NCBI RefSeq assembly: GCF_035989285.1
Contig: NZ_CP108513.1
Coordinates: 2,914,001 to 2,978,000 of the forward strand
Direction: 5' to 3'
Source: Streptomyces sp. NBC_01235
GTDB lineage: Bacteria > Actinomycetota > Actinomycetes > Streptomycetales > Streptomycetaceae
DNA length: 64,000 bases
Below, one piece after another: positions 32,142-40,639 of this stretch (its first letter is position 1; each line of letters opens with the position of its first letter). The notes under the pieces are model-generated. The model worked only from the letters and a program-made list of their open reading frames with translations. It was not told the DNA's origin and did not search any database. Both the position numbers and the translations under genes were made by a program.

Positions 32142-33814
32142 CCTCGATCGTTCATGAGTCCTCGTCGGTTCGCTGACGGGGACTCCGCGTTTGTGTGGTG
32201 CGGTCTTTTCGGGGTTGGGGCAGGGCGAGGGTCCGGCTTTCGCGTCGGATGGGCGCCGGGTTCCACTTCGCCGGTGTGGTGGTGCGGGTCGTCGGGACGG
32301 TCGATGTGGCTGGTCAGCCGGGGTTCGGCAGGGCGTGGAGCCTGACGATCGCGTGGCTGATGACGGCGGTCCAGGGCCATCGGGTGGGCAGGCGGAGCCA
32401 GCGGCGGCGGCCGGTGTTCACGAGCTGCGCGGGGGCGGAGAACAGCCGCAGCCGGAGCTTCTTGGGCTCCCAGCGGCGGGCATCGCCGCTCAGTGCGAGC
32501 ATCGGCATCCAGGCGAGGAGGTCGAGTGCGAGGGAGACGATCTCCAGCCAGATCCGGTTTTGTGCCGTGTCGTGCAGGGGCAGATTGCGCAGGCCGGTGG
32601 CGCGGGCGCCGCGGATGCGGTCCTCGCAGCGGGCCCGCCTGCGGTGACGCAGTTCGAGGTCGGCGAGCTGGCCGCCTTTGGTGTTGGTCGCGAAGCAGGT
32701 GAGCCGCAGTCCGTCGAGGTCGGTGAAGCGCAACTGTGCCCCGGGGTGCGGGCGTTCCTTGCGGACGATCAGCCGCATGCCCTTCGGCCAGGTGCTCAGG
32801 TCGGGCATGTCGGTGATCTCTGCGACCCAGGCTCCGGGCCGTTCGGTGCCGCCCGCGTCGTAGGCCGGTGTCCATGCCTTCTTCGGGATCTTCAGGACGG
32901 CCTGGTGGATGGCGTCGGTGATGGTCATTCCGACGGAATACGACAGCCACCGGCCGCGCCGGGAGAGCCAGTCGAGGAAGGCGTGGGTGCCGCCGCCGGA
33001 GTCGGTGCGGATCAGCGTCTGCCGTCCCCGCCGCAGGCGTTTGGGCAGCTGGGCCAGGGCGAGTTGGGCGGTCTCGATGTGATCGGCGGCGGTGTTGGAG
33101 CCCGCGTTGCCGGGCCGCAGCAGGGCCGCCACCGGCTCTCCGGACCCGGCTGGGCCGTGGTCGACGAACGCGACAAGCGGGTGATGGCCGAAGGTCTTCT
33201 TCCAGGTCGCGGTGGCGTCTTGTTTCTCGGAGTGGGCGAGGACCAGCACGCCGTCGATGTCCACGATCACCTGGCCGTCGGCGGCCGGACTGCTTGCCCC
33301 GGCCAACTCCCAGACTCGCTGACGTACTTCGGAACGCGCGCCGCGGATCGCTGCAAGAGCTTTCGGGCCGGACGCGGCGAGCGCGTCGACGAGGCGGGAG
33401 ACGGTCGGATCGGAGGCCACCGGGCCGAACACCGCCGGCTCGGCCCGCAGCATGCCGACGTCGGCCAGACAGTCACCGCCGAGTGCGACGGCCAGCGCCA
33501 CATCCAGCAGGATCTTGCCCGGATCGTGCACGGCCCGCCGCTTGCGCCACGGCGCCAGCGCCGCGGATATCGCGGTGTCCAGGCCGGACCTGCGGACCGT
33601 CTCGACCAGCAGCACGGCCCCGGCCTGGGCAACAACTCCACGGCCGCCGCCCTCGACACGGACACGCGGGTACGACCCGCTACTCTTCTTCACCTGGAGA
33701 GTGCTTCTTTCCTTGCAGTGACAGGACCCTCGACAAGTCCCATCGTTGCAGGTCAGCAGCACTCTCCATTTATTTGATCAAGACTCGGACAGACCCACTC
33801 GCGAAAGCGCGAGG
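32142..33814 (-). mobile_element. IS1380-family insertion sequence, intact
   Basis: The 1673-bp length is typical of IS1380 elements. The ends are imperfect 18-bp inverted repeats starting CCTCG and ending GAGT inward (32142-32159 and the complement of 33797-33814, 13 of 18 matching). The element is flanked by TTAG duplications and carries one full-length transposase gene reading leftward. Confidence 0.87.
32314..33693 (-). CDS. IS1380 family transposase
   Basis: This 459-residue DDE transposase has GVLVLAHSEKQDATATWKK with the first Asp just upstream (VIVDIDG), HHPLVAFVDHG, TLIRTDSGGGTHAFLDWLS with the second Asp, and a C-terminal segment RNLPLHDTAQNRIWLEIVSL with the Glu. The length equals intact family members. 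The GTG at 33693 is chosen because VKKSSGSYPRVRVEGGGRG is the usual family N-terminus; an in-frame extension to 33762 exists. No frameshift is present, so the element may be active. Confidence 0.9.
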   Translation of the reverse strand: MKKSSGSYPRVRVEGGGRGVVAQAGAVLLVETVRRSGLDTAISAALAPWRKRRAVHDPGKILLDVALAVALGGDCLADVGMLRAEPAVFGPVASDPTVSRLVDALAASGPKALAAIRGARSEVRQRVWELAGASSPAADGQVIVDIDGVLVLAHSEKQDATATWKKTFGHHPLVAFVDHGPAGSGEPVAALLRPGNAGSNTAADHIETAQLALAQLPKRLRRGRQTLIRTDSGGGTHAFLDWLSRRGRWLSYSVGMTITDAIHQAVLKIPKKAWTPAYDAGGTERPGAWVAEITDMPDLSTWPKGMRLIVRKERPHPGAQLRFTDLDGLRLTCFATNTKGGQLADLELRHRRRARCEDRIRGARATGLRNLPLHDTAQNRIWLEIVSLALDLLAWMPMLALSGDARRWEPKKLRLRLFSAPAQLVNTGRRRWLRLPTRWPWTAVISHAIVRLHALPNPG

Positions 33815-34005
33815 TTAGGGAGCCCTCCCGTGTGGTGCTGCTCTGTTCTTATCGGTCGCTGTGGATAAGTCGTCTTGCGGATGAGATCGGTGAAGTCGCG
33901 GGGGAAGACCATGACAGCCCGCCCGAGCGGGACGATGACCCGTCCCTGTCGAGTCGTTAGCGGCCGTCCGTTGATGTACACCGTTGGCTGCTCGTCGTTG
34001 TGCAC
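33778..34005 (-). pseudogene. Small hypothetical ORF whose 3' end was replaced by the IS
   Basis: The frame from GTG at 34005 reads VHNDEQPTVYINGRPLTTRQ and VPLGRAVMVFPRDFTDLIRK. It then runs across the TTAG site into the IS end, where it stops. Removing the IS and one TTAG joins it to NGGPPSFV and a stop at 32113-32115, giving a 71-residue ancestral ORF. The ribosome site is weak and no family is recognised. Confidence 0.4.
33815..33818 (+). repeat. Target-site duplication, right copy (TTAG)
   Basis: Right-hand copy of the TTAG duplication generated by the IS insertion. Confidence 0.8.
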
Positions 34006-34200
34006 GGTGCCCGTGATCCTGGTGGTGCGGAAGAACGCACCGAGGGGTCATCCCCACCCCTCCGGCCCGGGTCGGCGCACGTCGACAGTCACCCGACCGG
34101 CCAGGAAAGTGTCACGCGCCACGCTCGCGAGCGATCACGCATCTTCGGACCCGACTCCGCGCCGACTCATCGGCGAGCCGCGAGCAAGGCGCACAGCGGC

Positions 34201-34812
34201 TCAGGCTCCGGCGGACGGCTTGGCTCTCGGGCTCAGTCGGTACGCCGAGACCGTTGGATCCCCCGCGAGGTAGAAGCGGTGCTGCCAGTCGTGGGCTTTG
34301 CTCACGCCTACCCGAGGACCGACCCGGATGAGTGCGGCGGGTACTGGCTCGCCCTCGGACAGCGCGACCGAGGCGCCTGTCAGTAGGTCTGTGCCGTTGT
34401 GCTCTGCCGTGATGCCGAGCGCTTGGCAGAAGTTCCCCGGACCCCGCGCGAGACGTGGACTCTCGACCTTGCCCCCTCGCCGCTCGCGGGCCAGGTCTTC
34501 CCCTTCGATGACCCTGCCTGCCCGGATGAGGACAGCTGTAGCGATGCCGTCTGTCCCGGTGACGATGTTGGCGCACCAGTGGAGTCCGTGAGACCGGTAG
34601 ACGTACAGGTGTCCCGCGGGTCCGAACATGACGGCGTTTCGGGGTGTCCTGCCTCGGTAGGCGTGGGAGGCAGGGTCGGCCGAACCGGAGTACGCCTCGG
34701 TCTCCGTGATGGTGATGCTCACGGTTCCCTCGGGGGTCTCGTGGGTGAGGACGGCACCGAGCAGCTTGGGGGCGACTTCTTCAGCGGGGTGAGCAAGATC
34801 CATGGCGTTCAC
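34201..34812 (-). CDS. 3-methyladenine DNA glycosylase (AAG/MPG family), complete copy
   Basis: This 203-residue base-excision-repair glycosylase has all family landmarks: the catalytic Glu in [65 protein letters not shown] and the C-terminal [16 protein letters not shown]. The GTG at 34812 has AAGG eight bases upstream and overlaps the stop codon of the preceding fragment of a second AAG gene (GTGA); an ATG three codons later is the alternative. Identity to the fragment is only partial, so it is a different lineage rather than a simple duplication. Confidence 0.87.
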   Translation of the reverse strand: MNAMDLAHPAEEVAPKLLGAVLTHETPEGTVSITITETEAYSGSADPASHAYRGRTPRNAVMFGPAGHLYVYRSHGLHWCANIVTGTDGIATAVLIRAGRVIEGEDLARERRGGKVESPRLARGPGNFCQALGITAEHNGTDLLTGASVALSEGEPVPAALIRVGPRVGVSKAHDWQHRFYLAGDPTVSAYRLSPRAKPSAGA

Positions 34813-35084
34813 GCCGACCGCCTTGACATGCCGTAGGTGAAGTAGACGTACACGCGTCCGGGCGGACCGAACATCACGCTGTTGCGGGCCGTGGGGCCCC
34901 GGAAGACGTGGGAACCGGGGTCGTTCGGGCCGTCGTAGGCCTCGACCTCCGTGAGGCGCAGGGTGATCGGACCGTCGGGAGTCGTACGGACGAGGAGGCG
35001 GCCGAGGAGATCCTGGGCCACCACCAGGACAGGGCGGTCGAAAAAGGTCCTGGGGTGGGGCGTACGGTCGGAGGTCGCGATCAT
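34809..35084 (-). pseudogene. 5' fragment of a second 3-methyladenine DNA glycosylase gene
   Basis: This 91-residue ORF matches the first part of [64 protein letters not shown]. It then breaks into SRRSA and a stop exactly where HWC.N should follow. The catalytic Glu is kept, but more than half the domain is missing, so it is probably inactive. The ATG at 35084 has GGAGG almost adjacent. It is probably the resident gene, truncated when the neighbouring copy arrived. Confidence 0.8.
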
Positions 35085-35242
35085 GCCCTCCGAGCGTAGT
35101 GCAGACCGGTGGGTGCGTCGGGGTGGTCAGCGGGCACTCGGCTTGCCAGGGTGTGGAGCGCGGAACCGGCCACGTCCGGATCGCGTTTGTAGGGATCAAG
35201 GGATCCCGTAGTTGAGGTCGTAGAAGGTCACGAGGGAGAGAC

Positions 35243-36025
35243 ATGGCGTTCAAGAAGCTGCTCGCGAGTCTGGGGGCCGGTGGGGCTTCGGTCGAGACGG
35301 TGCTGACCGAGGTCAACGTCGTTCCGGGCGGTGTCGTTCAGGGCGAGGTGCGGATCCAGGGCGGGTCCGTCAACCAGCAGATCGAGGGGCTGTCGGTCGG
35401 ACTGCAGGCCAAGGTCGAGGTCGAGAGCGGCGACCAGGAGTACAAGCAGGACATCGAGTTCACGAAGCTGCGGCTCGGGGGTGCCTTCGAGTTGCAGGCG
35501 GGTGCCGTGCACGCGGTGCCGTTCGGGCTCGAGATCCCTTGGGAGACGCCGGTCACGACGATCGACGGGCAGACGCTGCGCGGCATGCACATCGGGGTGA
35601 CCACCGAGCTGGAGATCGCCCGCGCCGTGGACTCCGGTGACCTGGACCCGATCAACGTCCACCCGCTGCCGGCGCAGAAGGCGATCCTGGACGCCTTCAT
35701 CCAGCTGGGTTTCCGCTTCAAGAACGCGGACATGGAGCGCGGTCACATCCGCGGTACGCGGCAGAAGCTGCCGTTCTACCAGGAGATCGAGTTCTTCCCG
35801 CCGTCGCAGTACCGGGGGCTGAACCAGGTCGAGCTGAGCTTCGTGGCCGACGAGCACGCGATGGACGTCGTCCTGGAGATGGACAAGAAGCCGGGGCTGT
35901 TCAGCGAGAGCAGTGACACCTTCCGCTCGTTCCAGGTGGGTCTGAACGACTACCAGGCGACCGACTGGGCGGCATACCTCAACCAGTGGCTGTCCGAGGT
36001 CGGCAGCAAGCGCAACTGGTTCTGA
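35243..36025 (+). CDS. Spo0M-like sporulation-control protein
   Basis: This 260-residue protein of the Spo0M/SpoOM family has an arrestin-like beta-sandwich fold, with N-terminal MAFKKLLASLGAGGASVETV, the FGLEIPWETPVTTIDGQ strand region and the C-terminal WLSEVGSKRNWF tail. In Bacillus, Spo0M influences entry into sporulation; in Streptomyces the role is not well defined. The ATG follows GAGGGAGAG. It is transcribed alone and ends in a strong hairpin. Confidence 0.9.
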   Translation: MAFKKLLASLGAGGASVETVLTEVNVVPGGVVQGEVRIQGGSVNQQIEGLSVGLQAKVEVESGDQEYKQDIEFTKLRLGGAFELQAGAVHAVPFGLEIPWETPVTTIDGQTLRGMHIGVTTELEIARAVDSGDLDPINVHPLPAQKAILDAFIQLGFRFKNADMERGHIRGTRQKLPFYQEIEFFPPSQYRGLNQVELSFVADEHAMDVVLEMDKKPGLFSESSDTFRSFQVGLNDYQATDWAAYLNQWLSEVGSKRNWF

Positions 36026-36039
36026 GACGCGGAGGCGCG

Positions 36040-36075
36040 GAGGGCCCGGAGTGCCGTACGGCGTTCCGGGCCCTC
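36040..36075. terminator. Bidirectional terminator
   Basis: An 11-bp perfect inverted repeat (GAGGGCCCGGA / TCCGGGCCCTC) with a 14-base loop lies between the convergent Spo0M-like and sialidase-remnant genes. Confidence 0.75.
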
Positions 36076-36098
36076 TGTACGTGCCGAATCAGGGGCCG

Positions 36099-36671
36099 TC
36101 ACATGCGGGCGTAGCCCTGGGTGGTGACCCTCTCGAAGGAGAGGTGGACGACCGTGGCCCGGTCCGTGGGGTCGGTGTTCGTCTCGCGCAGGGTGGTGAG
36201 CTCGTCCGTGGTGAGGGCGCGGCGGATCAGGCGGAACAGGAAGACGTCTCCGGTGGTCTCGTCGGCGACGGGGGTGGCGTTGTCGCGGGTGTACGGCGCT
36301 TCGGGGTCGGTTTCGCTGCCGGACAGGACGGTTCTCGTCGGGCCCCAGGTGCGGCCGTCGTTGGTGGAGCGTCGTACGTCGATGTCGATGGGACCGCTGT
36401 CGGCGCAGGACGGGGAGTGACGGCCTTCGGCGAAGGCCAGGAGTGTGCCCGCCCTGGTGCGTATGAGGGAGGGGATGCGGAAGCAGCCGTAGCCGCCGGT
36501 GCCGGAGCGGAAGAGGGTCTGTTGGGTGCCGACGAGCCGGTCGTCGGAGGTCCGGGTGCCGCTCGCGTCCGCGGCGGGTGCGGCGACGAGGGTGGTGGCT
36601 ACGGACAACAGGACGACGGCCTGGGTTCTTCGGCGGCGTCCGCGACCGACACATGATCTCTGCTGAGGCAT
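36099..36671 (-). pseudogene. Exo-alpha-sialidase remnant with internal deletion
   Basis: This 190-residue ORF begins like a secreted sialidase: an Arg-rich signal peptide ending near AAPAADASG, then GYGCFRIPSLIRTRAGTLLA with the FRIP motif, and one Asp-box STNDGRTWGP. After about residue 143 (GDVFLF) it jumps to RALTTDELTTLRETNTD and ends shortly after. That segment is typical of the C-terminal end of a LamG-like carbohydrate-binding domain. Most Asp-boxes and catalytic residues are missing, so an in-frame deletion fused the two ends. Hydrolase activity is not expected. Confidence 0.75.
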
Positions 36672-36748
36672 CGGTCAACGGTAGGTGACGGTGTGAAGGT
36701 CGTAGGCTCCGGAATGAGTGCCTTTCCGATCTATCTGGAGGTGTCGAG

Positions 36749-37288
36749 GTGACCGAGTCCAAGAGGCGGCCGCTGCCGCACGATTTCCATCCGCCGGTGC
36801 CGTCGTTCACGGTCTCGAGCGAGGACGTGCGGGAGGGGGCGAAGCTCAAGGACGCGCAGGTCCATGCGGCGGGGAACACCTCGCCGCAGTTGCGGTGGGA
36901 GGGTTTCCCCTCCGGGACCAAGAGCTTCGCCGTGACCTGCTACGACCCCGATGCTCCGACGGGCAGTGGGTTCTGGCACTGGGTCGTGTTCGACATCCCG
37001 GCCTCGGTGACCGAGCTGCCGGCGGGTGCGGGCAGCGGCACGTTCGAGGGGCTGCCGGCGGGTGCCGTGCAGGCGCGCAACGACTACGGCAGCAAGGACT
37101 TCGGCGGTGCCGCTCCGCCGCCGGGGGACGGGCCGCACCGGTACGTCTTCACGGTGTACGCGGTGGATCAGGAGAAGCTCGGTCCGGACGCGGACGCCTC
37201 ACCCGCCGTCGTGGGCTTCAACCTGCGGTTCCACGCGATCGCCCGTGCCCAGCTGATCGGTGAGTACGAACATCCCACAGAGGGATGA
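36749..37288 (+). CDS. YbhB/YbcL family (PEBP-like) protein
   Basis: This 179-residue phosphatidylethanolamine-binding-protein-fold protein has the family segments [40 protein letters not shown] and [11 protein letters not shown]. It is cytoplasmic. The ligand and partner in bacteria are unknown. The GTG at 36749 has GGAGG seven bases upstream. Confidence 0.92.
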   Translation: MTESKRRPLPHDFHPPVPSFTVSSEDVREGAKLKDAQVHAAGNTSPQLRWEGFPSGTKSFAVTCYDPDAPTGSGFWHWVVFDIPASVTELPAGAGSGTFEGLPAGAVQARNDYGSKDFGGAAPPPGDGPHRYVFTVYAVDQEKLGPDADASPAVVGFNLRFHAIARAQLIGEYEHPTEG

Positions 37289-37314
37289 GTCAGCTCATCG
37301 TTCACTGAACGTTT

Positions 37315-37355
37315 GCCCGTCTCTGGTCTTGGAATTGATCAGAGGCGGGCATTTT
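37315..37355 (+). terminator. Rho-independent terminator
   Basis: The stem GCCCGTCTCTG / CAGAGGCGGGC (one wobble pair) is followed by ATTTTG, 27 bases after the PEBP-like gene. Confidence 0.8.
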
Positions 37356-37484
37356 GTTGCCGGGGGTCGCGGGGGTCACCTCCCGTGGAGCAGCAGATAT
37401 TGCGTTGTCCATCTCGGCGTGCCCGGCCAGAGTTGATCCCAGCCCGCCAGGGGGTGGGCCGGTGCACACAGGAGGTGGGCTGGT

Positions 37485-37991
37485 ATGCGGGACACGCTGG
37501 TACTGAACGCGAGCTTCGAGCCGCTGTCGACGGTGACGTTGAACCGTGCCGTCGTTCTGGTGCTCCAGGACAAGGCCGTCGTCGAGCAGGCCCACCCCGA
37601 ACTGCGGATGCGCGGAGCCGAGGTCGACATCCCGGCGCCGCGGGTGATCAGGCTGTGCAGGTATGTACGGGTGCCGTTCCGAAGACAAGCTCCGTGGTCG
37701 AGGCGGGGCGTGCTGGTCAGGGACCGGCACCGGTGCGCGTACTGCGGTCGGCGGGCGACGACCGTGGACCACGTGGTGCCGCGGGCGCAGGGTGGTCAGG
37801 ACTCGTGGCTGAACACGGTCGCCTCGTGCGCGCAGGACAACCACCGTAAGGCGGACCGGACTCCGGAGCAGGCGGAGATGCCGTTGCTGCGGCAGCCGTT
37901 CGAGCCGACACCGGCGGACGCGATGCTCTTGGCCTTGGGGCAGGAGGACTTCGCCGCGCTGCCGGACTGGTTGGCGGGGGAGGCCGCGTAG
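37485..37991 (+). CDS. HNH endonuclease family protein
   Basis: This 168-residue actinobacterial HNH protein has an N-terminal conserved region (TLVLNASFEPLSTVTLNRAV) and a zinc-binding HNH core: CAYCGRRATTVDHVVPRAQG, then CAQDNHRKADRTP. The second Cys pair seen in many HNH proteins is incomplete (one Cys before the final His). Family members are conserved single genes of unclear function. The ATG at 37485 has AGGAGG nine to ten bases upstream. Confidence 0.88.
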   Translation: MRDTLVLNASFEPLSTVTLNRAVVLVLQDKAVVEQAHPELRMRGAEVDIPAPRVIRLCRYVRVPFRRQAPWSRRGVLVRDRHRCAYCGRRATTVDHVVPRAQGGQDSWLNTVASCAQDNHRKADRTPEQAEMPLLRQPFEPTPADAMLLALGQEDFAALPDWLAGEAA

Positions 37992-38046
37992 CCTCTGCCG
38001 GGATCGGTCGTCCGGCGGCTGACGGTTCGTCGTGGCTTGTCGAGCA

Positions 38047-38079
38047 GTTCCCCGCGCCCCTGAGGTGGGTGCGGGGAAC
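38047..38079. terminator. Bidirectional terminator
   Basis: The inverted repeat GTTCCCCGCgCCC / GGGtGCGGGGAAC lies between the convergent HNH and SPFH genes. Confidence 0.7.
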
Positions 38080-38099
38080 CTGTGCGGTGAGGGGCCGTG

Positions 38100-39056
38100 T
38101 CAGTCGATCGACGGCTTCTCGCGACGTTCGTTGCCGCCGCCACCGTTGCCGGAGTTGTTGCCGCCGCCCGAACCGCCGCCGAAGTTACCGAAGTTGCCCA
38201 TGGCGCCGGACAGGCCCTTGAGGGCGTCGCCGATCTCGCTGGGGACGATCCAGAGCTTGTTGGCGTCGCCCTCGGCGATCTTCGGGAGCATCTGGAGGTA
38301 CTGGTAGGAGAGGAGCTTCTGGTCCGGGTCTCCGGCGTGGATCGCCTCGAAGACCGTACGCACGGCCTGGGCCTCGCCCTCGGCGCGCAGGGCGGCGGCC
38401 TTGGCCTCACCTTCGGCGCGCAGGATCTGGGACTGCTTCTCGCCCTCGGCGGTGAGGATGGCTGCCTGGCGCGTACCTTCGGCGGTGAGGATCGCGGCGC
38501 GCTTGTCACGGTCGGCGCGCATCTGCTTCTCCATCGAGTCCTGGATGGAGGTCGGGGGCTCGATGGCCTTCAGTTCCACGCGGTTGACGCGGATGCCCCA
38601 CTTGCCGGTGGCCTCGTCGAGGACGCCGCGCAGGGCCGCGTTGATCTCCTCGCGGGAGGTCAGGGTCCGCTCCAGGTCCATGCCGCCGATGATGTTGCGG
38701 AGCGTGGTGACGGTGAGCTGCTCGATGGCCTGGATGTAGCTGGCGACCTCGTACGTCGCGGCGCGTGCGTCGGTCACCTGGTAGTAGATGACCGTGTCGA
38801 TGTTGACCACCAGGTTGTCCTGGGTGATCACCGGCTGCGGCGGGAACGGTACGACCTGTTCGCGCAGGTCGATGCGGTTGCGGATCGTGTCGATGAACGG
38901 GACCACGATGTTGAGGCCCGCGTTGAGTGTCCGCGTGTAGCGGCCGAAGCGCTCCACGATCGCGGCACTCGCCTGCGGGATGACCTGGATCGTCTTGATC
39001 AGGGCGATGAAGACCAACACCACCAGAATGACCAGGACGATGATGACCGGTTCCAT
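38100..39056 (-). CDS. SPFH-domain (stomatin/prohibitin-like) membrane protein
   Basis: This 318-residue protein has one N-terminal membrane anchor (residues about 4-22), an SPFH domain (PQASAAIVERFGRYTRTLNA onward), a charged coiled-coil of AEG repeats (ILTAEGEKQSQILRAEGEAK), and a Gly/Asn-rich flexible tail. Such proteins form membrane microdomain scaffolds and are typically encoded with NfeD, as here. The ATG start is at 39056. Confidence 0.92.
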   Translation of the reverse strand: MEPVIIVLVILVVLVFIALIKTIQVIPQASAAIVERFGRYTRTLNAGLNIVVPFIDTIRNRIDLREQVVPFPPQPVITQDNLVVNIDTVIYYQVTDARAATYEVASYIQAIEQLTVTTLRNIIGGMDLERTLTSREEINAALRGVLDEATGKWGIRVNRVELKAIEPPTSIQDSMEKQMRADRDKRAAILTAEGTRQAAILTAEGEKQSQILRAEGEAKAAALRAEGEAQAVRTVFEAIHAGDPDQKLLSYQYLQMLPKIAEGDANKLWIVPSEIGDALKGLSGAMGNFGNFGGGSGGGNNSGNGGGGNERREKPSID

Positions 39057-39198
39057 CGCGGCTCCCCGTACCTTTCTCCGCCTCGGCGCTTTCGGAAGAT
39101 CTTATGTCTGTTGAAGATCTTGCTGGTCGAGTCTGACAGACCGTCGTGCGGCTCGCGAGGTGTTCTGTTCACTTGCGTCGTGCGGGAGTTGTGCAAGG

Positions 39199-39630
39199 TC
39201 AGATGACGATCGCCGTGGCTCCCTCGATGTCCACGACGTCGACTTCCTGCCCCACGTCGTAGGCGCGGTCGGTGTCGAGCGCGCGCGCCGACCAGACCTC
39301 TCCGGCTAGCTTGATACGGCCGCCGGAGCCGTCGACGCGCTCCAGCACGACGGCCTGCTTGCCCTTCAACGCGTCCACGCCCGTGGCGAGTTGGGGGCGC
39401 TGCTTGCTGTGCCGGGTCGCGATGGGGCGCACGACGGCGATGAGGGCGACGGAGACGACGATGAAGACGAGCACCTGGGCGACGGCTCCGAGGCCGAGGC
39501 CTGCGGCGATCGCGGCGGCCACGGCGCCGACCGCGAGCATGCCGAACTCGGGCATCGCGGTCACCACGAGCGGGATTCCGAGCGCTGCCGCGCCGACGAG
39601 CCACCACACCCACGCGTCGATGTCGTTCAC
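39199..39630 (-). CDS. NfeD family membrane protein
   Basis: This 143-residue protein has three to four hydrophobic segments (WVWWLVGAAALGIPLVVTA, VGAVAAAIAAGLGLGAVAQV, VLVFIVVSVALIAVV) and a C-terminal OB-fold domain (GKQAVVLERVDGSGGRIKLA). NfeD and SPFH proteins work together at the membrane. The GTG at 39630 is preferred as the usual N-terminus; its ribosome site is poor, and GTG at 39660 is the alternative. It lies 142 bp upstream of the SPFH gene on the same strand. Confidence 0.88.
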   Translation of the reverse strand: MNDIDAWVWWLVGAAALGIPLVVTAMPEFGMLAVGAVAAAIAAGLGLGAVAQVLVFIVVSVALIAVVRPIATRHSKQRPQLATGVDALKGKQAVVLERVDGSGGRIKLAGEVWSARALDTDRAYDVGQEVDVVDIEGATAIVI

Positions 39631-39688
39631 ACCGTCATGGTAGGGCCGCGGTCCTGTCACGGACAGGGCGCACAGGGGCAGGACGGGG

Positions 39689-40486
39689 TCAGGACAGCGG
39701 CAGGCCCTGGGCCGTCCAGCGGTCGCCGACCTGTTCCACGACGAGCGGGAGGCCGAAGCAGAGGGAGAGGTTGCGGGAGCTGAGCTCGAGCTCGACCGGG
39801 CCCGCGGCGAGGACCTTGCCCTGGCGGATCATGAGGACGTGGGTGAAGCCGGGGGCGATCTCCTCGACGTGGTGCGTGACCATGATCATCGAGGGGGCGA
39901 CGGGGTCACGGGCGAGGCGGCCGAGCCGGCGCACGAGGTCCTCGCGGCCGCCGAGGTCGAGGCCGGCGGCGGGCTCGTCGAGGAGGAGCAGCTCGGGGTC
40001 GGTCATCAGGGCGCGGGCGATGAGGGTGCGCTTGCGTTCGCCCTCGGAGAGGGTGCCGAACTTCCGGTCGAGGTACTCGCTCATGCCGAGGCGGTCGAGG
40101 AAGGCGCGGGCGCGCTGCTCGTCGACGTCCTCGTACTCCTCCTGCCAGCCGGCCGTCATGCCGTAGGCGGCGGTCAGGACGGTCTGCAGGACGGTCTGGC
40201 GCTTGGGGAGCTTGTCGGCCAGGGCGATGCCGGCCATGCCGACGCGCGGGCGCAGCTCGAAGACGTCGGTGCCTGGCTTGCCGAGGGTCTCGCCGAGGAC
40301 GGAGACGGTGCCGGCGCTGGGGAAGAGGTAGGTGGAGGCGATGTTCAGGAGGGTCGTCTTGCCGGCCCCGTTGGGACCGAGGATGACCCAGCGCTCGCCC
40401 TCCTTGACCGACCAGGAGACCTGGTCCACGAGAGCCCGGCCCTCACGGACCACGGATACGTCCTGAAGCTCCAGAACATCGCTCAT
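39689..40486 (-). CDS. Stand-alone ABC ATP-binding protein
   Basis: This 265-residue ATPase has Walker A GPNGAGKTT (37-45), a Q-loop region, an altered signature LSEGERKRT instead of LSGGQ, Walker B LLLLDEPAAGLDL and switch His in VTHHVEEIAPG. No permease is encoded beside it. The closest relatives by pattern are the ModF/YlmA-like lone ATPases; the cargo is unknown. It starts at ATG 40486. Confidence 0.9.
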   Translation of the reverse strand: MSDVLELQDVSVVREGRALVDQVSWSVKEGERWVILGPNGAGKTTLLNIASTYLFPSAGTVSVLGETLGKPGTDVFELRPRVGMAGIALADKLPKRQTVLQTVLTAAYGMTAGWQEEYEDVDEQRARAFLDRLGMSEYLDRKFGTLSEGERKRTLIARALMTDPELLLLDEPAAGLDLGGREDLVRRLGRLARDPVAPSMIMVTHHVEEIAPGFTHVLMIRQGKVLAAGPVELELSSRNLSLCFGLPLVVEQVGDRWTAQGLPLS

Positions 40487-40639
40487 GAGCGCGTTGTCTC
40501 CCCTTGCAGTGTGGCCGGTCGGTTGTCGCGGGCGCCTGTGGCTCGGACCACCGCGCGTGGGTGGGCGCGGCCCCCTCGGGAAAATCTACGCCACCGGTCG
40601 GGCGGCCCGTTCCATCGGTCCGGTCCTTAGGGTGGGGGC

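Noticed and set aside
33875..34273. Plus-strand frame of about 130 codons right of the IS
   Set aside because: No ribosome site or recognisable domain, and it overlaps a better minus-strand frame and the glycosylase end.
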